Source: Bacillota bacterium
GTDB lineage: Bacteria > Bacillota > Clostridia > Acetivibrionales > DSM-1351
Direction: 5' to 3'
DNA length: 44,141 nt
NCBI GenBank assembly: GCA_023431385.1
Contig: JAEYWA010000045.1
Coordinates: forward strand, 1 to 44,141
Positions 24,953-33,368 of the stretch are shown here, piece after piece; positions within the stretch are counted from its first letter, which is position 1, and the number at the start of each line of letters is the position of its first letter. The notes under the pieces are model-generated. The model searched no databases and was not told where the DNA came from. It worked only from the letters and a program-made list of their open reading frames with translations. The translations under genes and the position numbers were made by a program.

Positions 24953-24997
24953 TTTGTCCAGGATATTTTTTGTGTATGCCAGAATATCCCGGACAAA
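24953..24997 (+). repeat. long inverted repeat after the attenuator
   Basis: TTTGTCCAGGATATT (24953-24967) pairs with AATATCCCGGACAAA (24983-24997): 14 of 15 pairs, one A-C mismatch, 15-base loop. No T-tract follows, so it is not a normal terminator. It could be an mRNA stabiliser at the 5' end of the read-through transcript, or a protein operator. Confidence 0.7.
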
Positions 24998-25051
24998 TTA
25001 TTCTTAGAAGTACAGAGAAGAATAGTAATTACAGGACAGAAGGAGGATTCT

Positions 25052-26539
25052 ATGTCTTTAATAAATGTGACAAACCTGACTTTTGCTTATGACGGCAGTT
25101 ATGACAACATATTTGATAATGTAAGCTTTCAAATCGATACAGATTGGAAACTCGGTTTTACCGGGAGAAACGGTCGCGGAAAAACTACGTTTCTCAACCT
25201 TTTGTTGGGAAAGTACGAGTATCGTGGTAAGATTTCTGCAAAAGTCAACTTTGAATATTTCCCTTTTGAAGTAAAAAACACTCAGAACTATACCATTGAT
25301 GTAATTGAGGAGATATGCCCAGATTATGTACATTGGGAGGTAATGCGTGAGCTTTCCCTGCTTGAGGTGTCGGAGGATGTACTATATCGTCCGTTTAACA
25401 CTCTTTCGAACGGAGAGCAGACAAAGGTACTGTTGGCAGCCTTGTTTCTGAAAGAAAACAGCTTTCTGCTAATTGATGAGCCAACAAACCATCTGGATAT
25501 GAATGCAAGACAAATAGTCAGCGATTACCTCAGATCTAAGAAGGGTTTCATTCTGGTATCCCATGACAGAGCCTTTCTTGACAACTGTGTCGACCATATC
25601 CTATCAATAAATAAGTCAAACATCGAAATCCAAAAAGGTGATTTTTCCTCATGGTGGGCAAACAAAGAAATGCAGGATAACTTTGAGCTTGCAGAAAACG
25701 AAAAGCTGAAAAAGGATATTACCCGATTGACTAATGCAGCAAAAAGGACGTCCGACTGGTCTGACAGGGCCGAAGCCAGAAAAATCGGCTTTAATCCGGT
25801 TATGACAGAAAAATCTATAGGCCGCAGATCTTATCAAGGCGCCAAAGCTAAAAAAATGATGAGCCGTTCAAAAGCAATAATGGAAAGGCAACAGGAAGCT
25901 ATTGAAGAAAAGTCAAAACTTCTGAAAAATATTGAAAACTCTGAAAAGTTAAAGATTCATCAGCTTGACTATCACTCAGACCGCCTTGTAGAACTGGATG
26001 AAGTGTCTATATTCTACGGGGATAAGTCAGCCTGCAAAAGTGTTAGCTTTATAATCGGTAAGAGTGACAGAATTGCTTTACGCGGCAAAAATGGCTCGGG
26101 GAAGTCCAGTCTAATAAAACTAATCTGCGGTGAAAACATAAATTTCACAGGCACCTTCTGGAAGGCAAGCCAGCTTAAAATATCCTATGTTTCTCAGGAC
26201 ACCTCCCACCTTAGCGGGTCTTTAACAAACTACGCAATGCAAAATGATATTGACGAGAGTCTCTTTAAAGCCATTTTAAGAAAACTGGATTTTTCCAGGA
26301 TTCAGTTTAAAAAGGATATATCTGATTTCAGCGGTGGACAAAAGAAAAAGGTGCTTATAGCAAAAAGCCTTTGTGAAAAAGCACACCTCCATATTTGGGA
26401 TGAACCTCTTAATTTTATCGATGTAATCTCTCGAATACAAATAGAGGAGCTCCTTCTGGAATACGCACCAACCATCCTTTTTGTGGAACATGATATTGAA
26501 TTCTGTAGAAATATCTCTACCAAGGTGATTGAGCTTTAA
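25052..26539 (+). CDS. ABC-F ribosome-protection ATPase (Lsa/CplR-like)
   Basis: A 495-residue soluble protein with two ATPase domains and no membrane part. First domain: Walker A GRNGRGKTT, signature LSNGEQTKVLLAAL, Walker B LLIDEPTNHLD. The linker is long and basic (AEARKIGFNPVMTEKSIGRR; GAKAKKMMSRSKAIMERQ), as in Lsa/Vga antibiotic-resistance ABC-F proteins. Second domain: GKNGSGKSS, FSGGQKKKVLIAKS, and the degenerate LHIWDEPLNFID typical of that group. It should bind the ribosomal E site and displace lincosamides, pleuromutilins or streptogramin A; the spectrum is inferred. AGGAGG at 25041-25046. Expression is likely controlled by the attenuator upstream. Confidence 0.9.
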   Translation: MSLINVTNLTFAYDGSYDNIFDNVSFQIDTDWKLGFTGRNGRGKTTFLNLLLGKYEYRGKISAKVNFEYFPFEVKNTQNYTIDVIEEICPDYVHWEVMRELSLLEVSEDVLYRPFNTLSNGEQTKVLLAALFLKENSFLLIDEPTNHLDMNARQIVSDYLRSKKGFILVSHDRAFLDNCVDHILSINKSNIEIQKGDFSSWWANKEMQDNFELAENEKLKKDITRLTNAAKRTSDWSDRAEARKIGFNPVMTEKSIGRRSYQGAKAKKMMSRSKAIMERQQEAIEEKSKLLKNIENSEKLKIHQLDYHSDRLVELDEVSIFYGDKSACKSVSFIIGKSDRIALRGKNGSGKSSLIKLICGENINFTGTFWKASQLKISYVSQDTSHLSGSLTNYAMQNDIDESLFKAILRKLDFSRIQFKKDISDFSGGQKKKVLIAKSLCEKAHLHIWDEPLNFIDVISRIQIEELLLEYAPTILFVEHDIEFCRNISTKVIEL

Positions 26540-26546
26540 TATCTTG

Positions 26547-26593
26547 AAAAAAATTCACTTCTCCCAGCTTACGAGTGAGAAGTGAATTTTTTT
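26547..26593. terminator. bidirectional terminator between abc-f and panD
   Basis: A 13-base perfect stem (AAATTCACTTCTC with GAGAAGTGAATTT) extended by A runs on one side and T runs on the other, so it works on both strands. It separates the convergent ABC-F and panD genes. Confidence 0.88.
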
Positions 26594-26624
26594 AAGCTTT
26601 TGCAGAATTATTTTCTGAAGCATA

Positions 26625-27014
26625 CTAAGTCGAAAACAGCAAACCGTGCTTTTCATAGCATTCAACCCTTTCAATCTTGTTGCTTGGGTCTACAAAAACA
26701 ACTTTCGGTTTATGCTTCTGTGCCTCCAGTACATCAACTGTACAATAGGCCATCAATATAATTAAATCTCCGACCTGAACACATCTTGCTGCAGCTCCGT
26801 TCAGGCATATTATTCCCGAACCCCGTTCTCCTGCAATACAATAGGTTTCAAAGCGGTTTCCATTATTTATATCCACTACCTGCACCTTTTCGTACTCATA
26901 AATTCCAGCAATTTCCAATAACTCCTCATCAACAGTAATACTTCCCACATATGACAGTTCGGCCTGCACTACCGTCGCTCGGTGTATCTTACTCTTAAGC
27001 ATGGTAATTTGCAT
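26625..27014 (-). CDS. panD: aspartate 1-decarboxylase
   Basis: A 129-residue pyruvoyl enzyme making beta-alanine from aspartate for pantothenate. It begins MQITMLKSKIHRATVVQAEL, with the self-cleavage site Gly24-Ser25 in YVGSITVD that yields the pyruvoyl group. ICLNGAAARCVQVGD and VFVDPSNKIE are conserved. An upstream in-frame ATG exists seven codons earlier, but GGAGG before 27014 gives the correct family start. Last gene of panB-panC-panD. Confidence 0.97.
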   Translation of the reverse strand: MQITMLKSKIHRATVVQAELSYVGSITVDEELLEIAGIYEYEKVQVVDINNGNRFETYCIAGERGSGIICLNGAAARCVQVGDLIILMAYCTVDVLEAQKHKPKVVFVDPSNKIERVECYEKHGLLFST

Positions 27015-27030
27015 ATTGACACCTCCATGA

Positions 27031-27097
27031 GCCACATTTGTGGCCGCAAAATGTAAAAAAATTTTGTTTTCTCCGCTATAAGGCGAATAAATGTGGC
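27031..27097 (-). repeat. inverted repeat in the panC-panD gap
   Basis: GCCACATTT (27031-27039) and AAATGTGGC (27089-27097) are exact complements flanking the gap, with a further CAAAAT/ATTTTG pair inside. The arms touch the panC stop and sit just before the panD ribosome binding site, so folding could tune panD translation. Confidence 0.4.
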
Positions 27098-27098
27098 T

Positions 27099-27956
27099 TT
27101 ATCCCTGTAATCCCGTGGGATAAATAAAGTTGTCTATAAGTCGGGTTTTCCCGATATATACCGCCAAAGCCACAAGAACAGGTTTTTCAATAAAATCCAC
27201 CTTTTCCAGCGTATCTGCATCCACAACCTCTATATAATCTATTTTCGCATAAGGCTCTGTCTGTATCTTTTCAGTTATTGCCCTAACGAGAATTTGTGAG
27301 TTTTTCTCACCCTTTTCCAGCAGCTGTCTGCCGGTGGAAAGTGAGCTGTTAAGAATAAGAGCCGCCGAACGTTCCACCGGGCTTAAATATGTATTTCGTG
27401 AGCTTTTTGCCAAGCCGTCCGTCTCTCGAATGATCGGACAGCCAACTATTTCGATATCCATATTAAGATCACGGACCATACGTTTCACCACTGCCAGCTG
27501 TTGAGCGTCCTTTTGCCCAAAGTAAGCCCGGTCGGCACTTACTATATTGAAAAGTTTGTTAACTACTGTACATACCCCACGGAAATGGCCCGGCCGGCTT
27601 TTCCCGCAAAGTCCCCAAGTTAAGGAATCCATGTCAACATATGTACAAAAGTCTGATAAATATATATCAGATGCATCAGGATGAAAAACAAGATGTGCAC
27701 CGCTTTCCTGGCAAATAGCCGAATCACGCAGTAAATCGCGGGGGTAACTGTTAAAATCTTCAGTAGGTCCAAACTGCATAGGATTAACAAATATGCTTAC
27801 CACAACACGATCATTTTCACCAGCGGCACGCATGATTAAGCTTTGATGCCCCTCGTGAAGATAGCCCATTGTCGGGACAAATCCTATACTAAGCCCTTCC
27901 TTTTTCCAGGACTTAATTATCGAACGAACTTCTTCAACCTTATTTAACATTATCAT
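27099..27956 (-). CDS. panC: pantothenate synthetase (pantoate-beta-alanine ligase)
   Basis: A 285-residue ATP-dependent ligase joining pantoate and beta-alanine. Motifs: GFVPTMGYLHEGHQSLI (ATP site HxGH), VVSIFVNPMQFGPTEDFNSY, FGQKDAQQLAVVKRMVRDL, and KSSRNTYLSP near the KMSKS-like loop. GGGAG precedes the start; the second ATG two codons later is also possible. It lies 31 bases after panB and 84 bases before panD. Confidence 0.97.
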   Translation of the reverse strand: MIMLNKVEEVRSIIKSWKKEGLSIGFVPTMGYLHEGHQSLIMRAAGENDRVVVSIFVNPMQFGPTEDFNSYPRDLLRDSAICQESGAHLVFHPDASDIYLSDFCTYVDMDSLTWGLCGKSRPGHFRGVCTVVNKLFNIVSADRAYFGQKDAQQLAVVKRMVRDLNMDIEIVGCPIIRETDGLAKSSRNTYLSPVERSAALILNSSLSTGRQLLEKGEKNSQILVRAITEKIQTEPYAKIDYIEVVDADTLEKVDFIEKPVLVALAVYIGKTRLIDNFIYPTGLQG

Positions 27957-27987
27957 ATAATTAATCTCCCTTACTGAGCCTTTATGC

Positions 27988-28815
27988 TTAATATAATTTT
28001 TCTATGATTGTTTCGGCTATGCTAAAGCTATGCTCAGGTGCCGGAAACTCTCCCTTTTCGACCTCGGATTTGAATTTTGAAAAAGCAGCTTTCATCTGAG
28101 CTCCTATATCTGAGAAGCATTTAACAAACTTTGGCGTAAAATCCGGGAACATACCCAGCATGTCCTGGTATACCAGCACCTGTCCATCGCAGTTATTTCC
28201 GGCACCAATTCCTATAGTGGGAATGGTAATACTTTGGGATATAACTTCTGCCAGCCTGGATGGAATACATTCGAGCACAACTGCAAAAGCCCCCGCCTCT
28301 TCCAGCGCTTTAGCCGATTCTACAAGCTTACGTGCGTCTTCCATATCATTTCCCTGAACCTTGAAACCACCTAAAGCTTTTATTGCCTGAGGCGTTAATC
28401 CTATATGTGCCATTACAGGAATTCCAGCGTTCACAATAGCCCGGACCTGTGGGCAGACCACACTGCCGCCTTCCAACTTGACAGCACTGGCGTGGCCCTC
28501 TTTAACAAGGCGGCCTGCATTCTTTACCGCATCATATACCGATGTTTGATATGACATAAAGGGCATATCGCTGACAACCAATGCATTTTTTACACCTGTC
28601 GAAACAGCCCTTGTATGGTAAATCATGTCCTCCATTGTTACTTGTAGAGTGTCCTTGTGACCTAGTATCACCATTCCCAGCGAGTCTCCGACTAAAATAC
28701 CGTTTATTCCGGCTTCATCCATAAGTTTGGCTGTAGAATAGTCATAGGCTGTAAGCATGGTTAATTTTCTTTTCTCCCGTTTTGCCTCTTTAAAAGTTAG
28801 AATTGTGTTTTTCAT
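27988..28815 (-). CDS. panB: 3-methyl-2-oxobutanoate hydroxymethyltransferase
   Basis: A 275-residue TIM-barrel enzyme making ketopantoate from 2-ketoisovalerate and methylene-tetrahydrofolate. Metal and substrate motifs are visible: LTAYDYSTAKLMDEAGINGI, LVGDSLGMVILGHKDTLQVT, VMAHIGLTPQ, FAVVLECIPSRLAEVIS (catalytic Glu), and PTIGIGAGNNCDGQVLVYQD. GGTGG precedes the ATG. First gene of the pan operon. Confidence 0.97.
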   Translation of the reverse strand: MKNTILTFKEAKREKRKLTMLTAYDYSTAKLMDEAGINGILVGDSLGMVILGHKDTLQVTMEDMIYHTRAVSTGVKNALVVSDMPFMSYQTSVYDAVKNAGRLVKEGHASAVKLEGGSVVCPQVRAIVNAGIPVMAHIGLTPQAIKALGGFKVQGNDMEDARKLVESAKALEEAGAFAVVLECIPSRLAEVISQSITIPTIGIGAGNNCDGQVLVYQDMLGMFPDFTPKFVKCFSDIGAQMKAAFSKFKSEVEKGEFPAPEHSFSIAETIIEKLY

Positions 28816-29023
28816 TTGTTTCCACCTATCATCCTTTCCATGGCTGCAAAAAGCTGCAATCCTGTTTTTACCCTTCTGCGTTTAATCGCTTCATGGCTGA
28901 TGACCATACAGCTTATCGTATGTATGATTTTTCATGCAACAATTAAACTTGGGTTGATTTCTTAAAAGGGATGGGCAGATAACCAAAAATATAATTTATA
29001 TTTAAGTTAAAGAAATTGATATG

Positions 29024-29266
29024 CTAATGAATCACTTCAATGACAGTGTATTTATTTCTGATAGACAACTTCACAATATAGTTCAATATCTCCTTGCGGG
29101 TTCCGAAAGGAACAGTGCAAAAATGAGTATCACTTACCTCTACTTTGCCATCAATGTCATTACCGATCATCGTGCCAGTAAAATAAGCTATTTGTAATAC
29201 AAATTGTGTATTATATAATTCAAGAATACCGCCTCCCCAAGTTAAGGGGCTGATACTCCTCAGGTC
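29024..29266 (-). pseudogene. possible remnant of an unidentified gene
   Basis: Within the 740-base stretch upstream of panB, the minus strand has an 80-codon open frame: SPLTWGGGILELYNTQFV, then MIGNDIDGKVEVSDTHFC and FGTRKEILNYIVKLSIRN to a stop. Its composition looks protein-like. The only ATG, at 29170, has no ribosome binding site; GGGGAGG lies just before an ATT codon further up. I do not recognise the family. The rest of 28816-29553 shows no other gene. Confidence 0.3.
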
Positions 29267-29477
29267 TCATTCACAACGATATGAGCTGTCATATAAAAAT
29301 AAATTTTTAATTCTGCTGATGTAGTTTCATTAATCATTACATATCAACTAAATACCATACAAAATAAAACTAAGTTGACCGTATAAATTTTGAGAATACT
29401 ACCCATTTAAGTAAATATAACACTATCAGGTTAGAATTGTAAATACTAAATTGTAATAAATAAATAATTAATAAAAT

Positions 29478-29509
29478 AAGGTTACCATGTAAAAAACCAT
29501 AATAACCTT
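29478..29509 (-). terminator. probable terminator after the FMN-dehydrogenase gene
   Basis: Minus strand: AAGGTTA, an 18-base interior with a further ATG/CAT pairing, TAACCTT, then ATTTTATT. It lies about 45 bases past the stop. Confidence 0.5.
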
Positions 29510-29553
29510 GTTTAATAGAATTCCTTTATGCTTCTATCGTCTATACCATGCTG

Positions 29554-30456
29554 TTATCTTCTCCAGATAACAGATGGATCTATACTTGAAATATCTTTTG
29601 AGCAGGTACGCGCCATCACTCCTGCAAGTTCTTTGGTAATGTCTTCGATTTTTCTCCTTACTCCTTCAGCTCCGGCTTCAGTAAGCGGTCCCATTAAGTT
29701 ACGGCCTACTGAAACCGCTGTAGCACCCAGAGCCAGTGCCTTGAATACATCTATACCATTGGTAACTCCACAATCTACAAATATAGGTATGCTGCCCTTT
29801 ACAACCTTTGCAATTTTGGGCAGAATCATTAATGGCGGCACGGCAAAGTCCATAATTCCGTGATGGTGTGACACTACAATACCTTTGACCCCTGCCTCCA
29901 GGCATTTATATGTGTCCTGTTCACTGAGCACACCCTTTATTATAAAGGGCAGCTTCGTTGCATTAATGAAACTCTTAATTTCCTTCAGAGTTTTACCGGT
30001 CATTGGCAACCCCATCACATTGTCGTATGAACCACTGTTATTAAACGCATGATCTATATCCATTCCAATGGCAAATGCACCACATTTTTCAGCATGCTCG
30101 ATCTTTCTGAATATTACATTATTATCAGCATGAGGCTTGATTATTTTTATTGTTCTTGCTCCAGTTGCCGTTACAGCCTCAAGCTCAGTCTCCTCTCCCA
30201 TCCCTGTCCACATTACGGCATCTGCATCAACGGCACCCTTTGCCATTTCTGCCATACCATTGGGGCGGCACCCTTCGAGATGTGATAATGCGGCTGTCAT
30301 AACAGGCGTTGAGAAGGCCTCTCCATATAATTCAAGTTTAGTAGATGGTAACACAGAGTCCATATGCCGCATTTCAATCAAAAGAGAATCAAAATATTCG
30401 CGAGTGATTTGATTGGAATCCCCGGCGCTGTGTTTTTGCTGCGAGTTATTACTCAT
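29554..30456 (-). CDS. FMN-dependent alpha-hydroxy-acid dehydrogenase family protein, atypical
   Basis: A 300-residue flavin TIM barrel of the lactate/glycolate oxidase family: STPVMTAALSHLE (FMN loop), LPFIIKGVLSEQDTYKCLEA with catalytic-type Lys, IPIFVDCGVTNGIDVFKALA and ATAVSVGRNLMGPL (FMN phosphate). The normal active-site string SNHGGRQLD is replaced by SHHHGIMDF: a His can align but the substrate-binding Arg cannot. It is also shorter than the usual 350-380 residues. AGGAGG precedes the ATG. Likely a related oxidoreductase with another substrate. Confidence 0.8.
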   Translation of the reverse strand: MSNNSQQKHSAGDSNQITREYFDSLLIEMRHMDSVLPSTKLELYGEAFSTPVMTAALSHLEGCRPNGMAEMAKGAVDADAVMWTGMGEETELEAVTATGARTIKIIKPHADNNVIFRKIEHAEKCGAFAIGMDIDHAFNNSGSYDNVMGLPMTGKTLKEIKSFINATKLPFIIKGVLSEQDTYKCLEAGVKGIVVSHHHGIMDFAVPPLMILPKIAKVVKGSIPIFVDCGVTNGIDVFKALALGATAVSVGRNLMGPLTEAGAEGVRRKIEDITKELAGVMARTCSKDISSIDPSVIWRR

Positions 30457-30619
30457 TTTCTCCCTCCTGTTATTTTCATTCTAGAAGTAGTTTACTCCTT
30501 TAATACATATATTTTCAATCGAAACTTTTTCAATAACAATTATAATTGCTTTTTATATGTAATATTTTATCTTTTCGATATATTATGTTTGTAACACATT
30601 AGTTTTTAGGAGGTTATTT

Positions 30620-31540
30620 TTGAATAAATACGACTATGGTTATATAATAAGAAACTTTGAAATTGAGGATGCCGAGAGGATAGGAAAGATTGATAGTGTT
30701 CTGGAACTGTCTTACCGTTATAATGGTGATTTCAAAGCCGAGAATATTTTTTGTGCAGTCAACGAACAAGGCGATATTTTGGGTGTAGGACATTTGCAGC
30801 CGCATGACACCTGGTTCCTGATTGAAAATAAAAATATGTCTTCAGACTTCATATATAAATTATGGCTGGACATTACAATAAATCCGGAGTTTACTGTTCC
30901 TGAAAGCGTAAAGGATGATTTAATGCACATTTTAGTAATTAGAGCCAAGGAGTTAAAGAGAAACTATCCCGAAAAAAGAATAAATGTCATAAAGTTTATC
31001 GATTCTCGCGATAATGAAGAAATTGACTATTTCCTATCAAAAGGTTTTGTGGTATATTGCAATAATTTAGTATTAAAAAGAGATTTGACTGGTGAAATTC
31101 CCGATGTTCCACAGATAGAGGGCATAAATGTAATCAACTGGAGAATGTCTTCAGAGGAAGAAAAAAGGAAGTATCTCGCTGCTGAAGCAAGTGCAAATTC
31201 CGGAGTTTGCTGGAGTTTTAATCTTTTGCAATGGTACTCCTTTGGTCCCGAATGGAATACTTTTACCGCTTTTCACGGTCAAGAGCCAGTTGGCAGTACA
31301 ATGACCTGGATGATAACCGATGAAAGAAGCTCTACAGAGAATGTATTTGTTGTACCGGATTGGAGAAAAAAAGGTGTTGCAAAACTGGTCATTACGGAAA
31401 CTCTCAAATTCCTAAAAAATAACGGTAAGAAAATAGCTACTCTCTGTGTATACGGAGATAATAAACCGGCAATAGCCTTATACAAATCTCTTGGTTATAA
31501 AATTTATTATATAAATGTTGAATTAGGCTATGACCTTTAA
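30620..31540 (+). CDS. GNAT-family N-acetyltransferase (two GNAT-like halves)
   Basis: A 306-residue protein starting with TTG, placed by AGGAGG six bases before it. The N-terminal half (YGYIIRNFEIEDAERIGKID) has a degenerate GNAT pattern. The C-terminal half carries the acetyl-CoA loop FVVPDWRKKGVAKLVITETL and the LCVYGDNKPAIALYKSLGYK motif, so this half should be the catalytic one. Substrate unknown. A 10-base hairpin overlaps the stop codon. Confidence 0.82.
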   Translation: MNKYDYGYIIRNFEIEDAERIGKIDSVLELSYRYNGDFKAENIFCAVNEQGDILGVGHLQPHDTWFLIENKNMSSDFIYKLWLDITINPEFTVPESVKDDLMHILVIRAKELKRNYPEKRINVIKFIDSRDNEEIDYFLSKGFVVYCNNLVLKRDLTGEIPDVPQIEGINVINWRMSSEEEKRKYLAAEASANSGVCWSFNLLQWYSFGPEWNTFTAFHGQEPVGSTMTWMITDERSSTENVFVVPDWRKKGVAKLVITETLKFLKNNGKKIATLCVYGDNKPAIALYKSLGYKIYYINVELGYDL

Positions 31541-31550
31541 GGTCATAGCC
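31526..31550. terminator. hairpin at convergent gene ends
   Basis: GGCTATGACC (31526-31535), loop TTTAA, GGTCATAGCC (31541-31550). The stop codon of the acetyltransferase lies in the loop. There is no T-tract on either strand, so it may protect mRNA ends rather than terminate. Confidence 0.55.
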
Positions 31551-31574
31551 GTAGTCCCGATAACTTATTGATTT

Positions 31575-32426
31575 TCACTTGATGGGTATATATATTTGAA
31601 AATTCAAGTCATGGCTACCCGAAGCTATATCATACGCTTCGATTGTATCAAGTTCAGCCACTTCATAGCCGGAGTAAGGCAGCCATGCGCCATATATATA
31701 GTCGTATGCTGTCTTCAGCCTGCTCAAGGGACCCTTATGGGTAAAAACGGCATATTTTGATCGAGGAATGTTTTTTGAAAACATTCCTCGCGGTATATTG
31801 TTTAAACTGCTTACCTCAATACCAGCAACGTAACAGAACTGACTTTCATCCGTTAATTCAGGCATATATTCACATAACCCTAACAATTTACAGGGATTTA
31901 AAGCATATTCTATCTCGGCTTTTCTTAAAGCAAACTCCGTCCACAGACTTTGGATTACACTGCTGCCGGGCTGTACGGTTTCTTTTATTCCTACAACGCT
32001 GAACTCTCTATTGAGAACTATTATTTGATCAATAAAAGGAGCTTGCTGTAAGTTTAACTGAGCTTTTTTGCACGTATTGACCTTTTCATATAAAACTACC
32101 TGCTTTGTCCGTTCCCTGTACCGGCCTGGTGTTATTCCAAAAATTTGAGCGAACGCCCGTGTAAATACCTCCTGAGAATTAAAGCAGTATTCAAAGGCAA
32201 TGTCTATTATCCGGTTATCAGATATCAATATATCGATTGCCGCCTCACTCAGCCTTCTCTTTCTGATATAGTCCTTCACGGTTTCTCCTATAAGAGCCTG
32301 GAAGATACGGTAAAAATGAGTTGTTGAATAACCTGACTGACGAACTACAGTATTAATATCAATATCATCCTTTAAATGCTGCTCTATAAAATCCAGAGAC
32401 TTTTGAATATTCTCGCAATAATTCAT
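31575..32426 (-). CDS. AraC-family regulator with GyrI-like effector domain
   Basis: A 283-residue two-domain regulator. Residues about 1-105 are the AraC helix-turn-helix pair (IDINTVVRQSGYSTTHFYRI; IIDIAFEYCFNSQEVFTRAF; FGITPGRYRERTK). Residues about 125-283 are a GyrI-like small-molecule-binding domain (FSVVGIKETVQPGSS; YVAGIEVSS; YAVFTHKGPLSRLKTAYDYI; WLPYSGYEVAELDTIEAYD). It is of the Rob/TipA-like multidrug-sensing design. The next gene upstream codes for a separate GyrI-like domain, so both may sense related compounds. Confidence 0.9.
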   Translation of the reverse strand: MNYCENIQKSLDFIEQHLKDDIDINTVVRQSGYSTTHFYRIFQALIGETVKDYIRKRRLSEAAIDILISDNRIIDIAFEYCFNSQEVFTRAFAQIFGITPGRYRERTKQVVLYEKVNTCKKAQLNLQQAPFIDQIIVLNREFSVVGIKETVQPGSSVIQSLWTEFALRKAEIEYALNPCKLLGLCEYMPELTDESQFCYVAGIEVSSLNNIPRGMFSKNIPRSKYAVFTHKGPLSRLKTAYDYIYGAWLPYSGYEVAELDTIEAYDIASGSHDLNFQIYIPIK

Positions 32427-32526
32427 ATAATCTCACCCCAAACTAATGACTGAATAATAAATATAACACATAGCTTAAGATAAAATTCTCAGTTGTAGAA
32501 AACTTTTACTTTTCTTTATTATTACA

Positions 32527-33027
32527 CTATTTTTTTATAATTGGAAGCCAAAACTCTGTTGTTACACCTTTCCCTGTGTCAATGCAAGGAGGGTACAACT
32601 CCATTTCCGGTGCATTTGCGTGGATATACCCTGAGTTTGGCAACCACTCCCCAAATGCATACATCTCTGCGTCAATCAGGCACATGGGCAATTTCCCTGT
32701 ATTCTCAAAAACTGCCCACTCACAGGCTGGTACTATGTATTTTTCCAGATCACAGTCCCTCGGATAATCCTCACATTCCGTTGCAATAAAGAAATAAAAG
32801 CTCCTATTATTCGGATCCTTTTCTACACAGGAAACACCAAATACCGGGCTGTTTAAAACCGTATTATTATTATTTCTGTAAATTTCTTTTATGTCATCTA
32901 TCAACCCATCTTGATTTGATTTTTCCCAAAAATCCCCGAAGGCCTCATTATCATCTGTACCGGAAATCCAGATTTTGCGTCCTACTATTTTAAATTCCGG
33001 TTTATTCTCAATTCTTACCTTTATCAT
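32527..33027 (-). CDS. stand-alone GyrI-like small-molecule-binding protein
   Basis: A 166-residue protein made only of a GyrI-like (SOUL/BmrR-C) domain: MIKVRIENKPEFKIVGRKIW, FWEKSNQDGLIDDI, VLNSPVFGVSCVEKD, CEWAVFENTG and FGEWLPNSGYIHANAPEMEL with the conserved Glu near the C-terminus. GGGGAGAG precedes the ATG. It is on the same strand as, and 100 bases before, the AraC-GyrI regulator. Such proteins may sequester or hydrolyse cytotoxic ligands. Confidence 0.82.
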   Translation of the reverse strand: MIKVRIENKPEFKIVGRKIWISGTDDNEAFGDFWEKSNQDGLIDDIKEIYRNNNNTVLNSPVFGVSCVEKDPNNRSFYFFIATECEDYPRDCDLEKYIVPACEWAVFENTGKLPMCLIDAEMYAFGEWLPNSGYIHANAPEMELYPPCIDTGKGVTTEFWLPIIKK

Positions 33028-33368
33028 ATAATTCTCTCCCCTCTTTTGATTAGAATATGATTATACCTGTATAAAAAAATATGTTTTGATGTTTTTTACC
33101 ATTTAGCAGCAAACTTACGTTGTCCAGCTGCTTTGATAGTCCCTTCCATTCTTGACACTGCCTATTAAATATCCCATAATAGGATTTACGGGAAATTATT
33201 AGAACTGAGGTAACATAAATATGATACTGATACAACCGCTCTGCATTGTTTATGCTCCATGCATTGTCTGATAAAGGTGGTGCTTGCATGGGGCTGTAAA
33301 ATTATACCACCTGTATCAAACTTTGCATTTCTTATTTATTATAAAATTTAATTTTAGGGAGCAAAGTT
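33028..33368. other. divergent intergenic region, no gene seen
   Basis: This 341-base gap separates the divergent GyrI-like and ceramidase-like genes. A 79-codon minus-strand frame (33050-33289) has no ribosome binding site and no recognisable motif. GGGAG at 33357-33361 is the ribosome binding site for the ceramidase-like gene. I cannot place a convincing promoter. Confidence 0.5.

Noticed and set aside
33050..33289. 79-codon minus-strand open frame upstream of the GyrI-like gene
   Set aside because: No ribosome binding site, no recognisable motif, lies in the promoter region of divergent genes.
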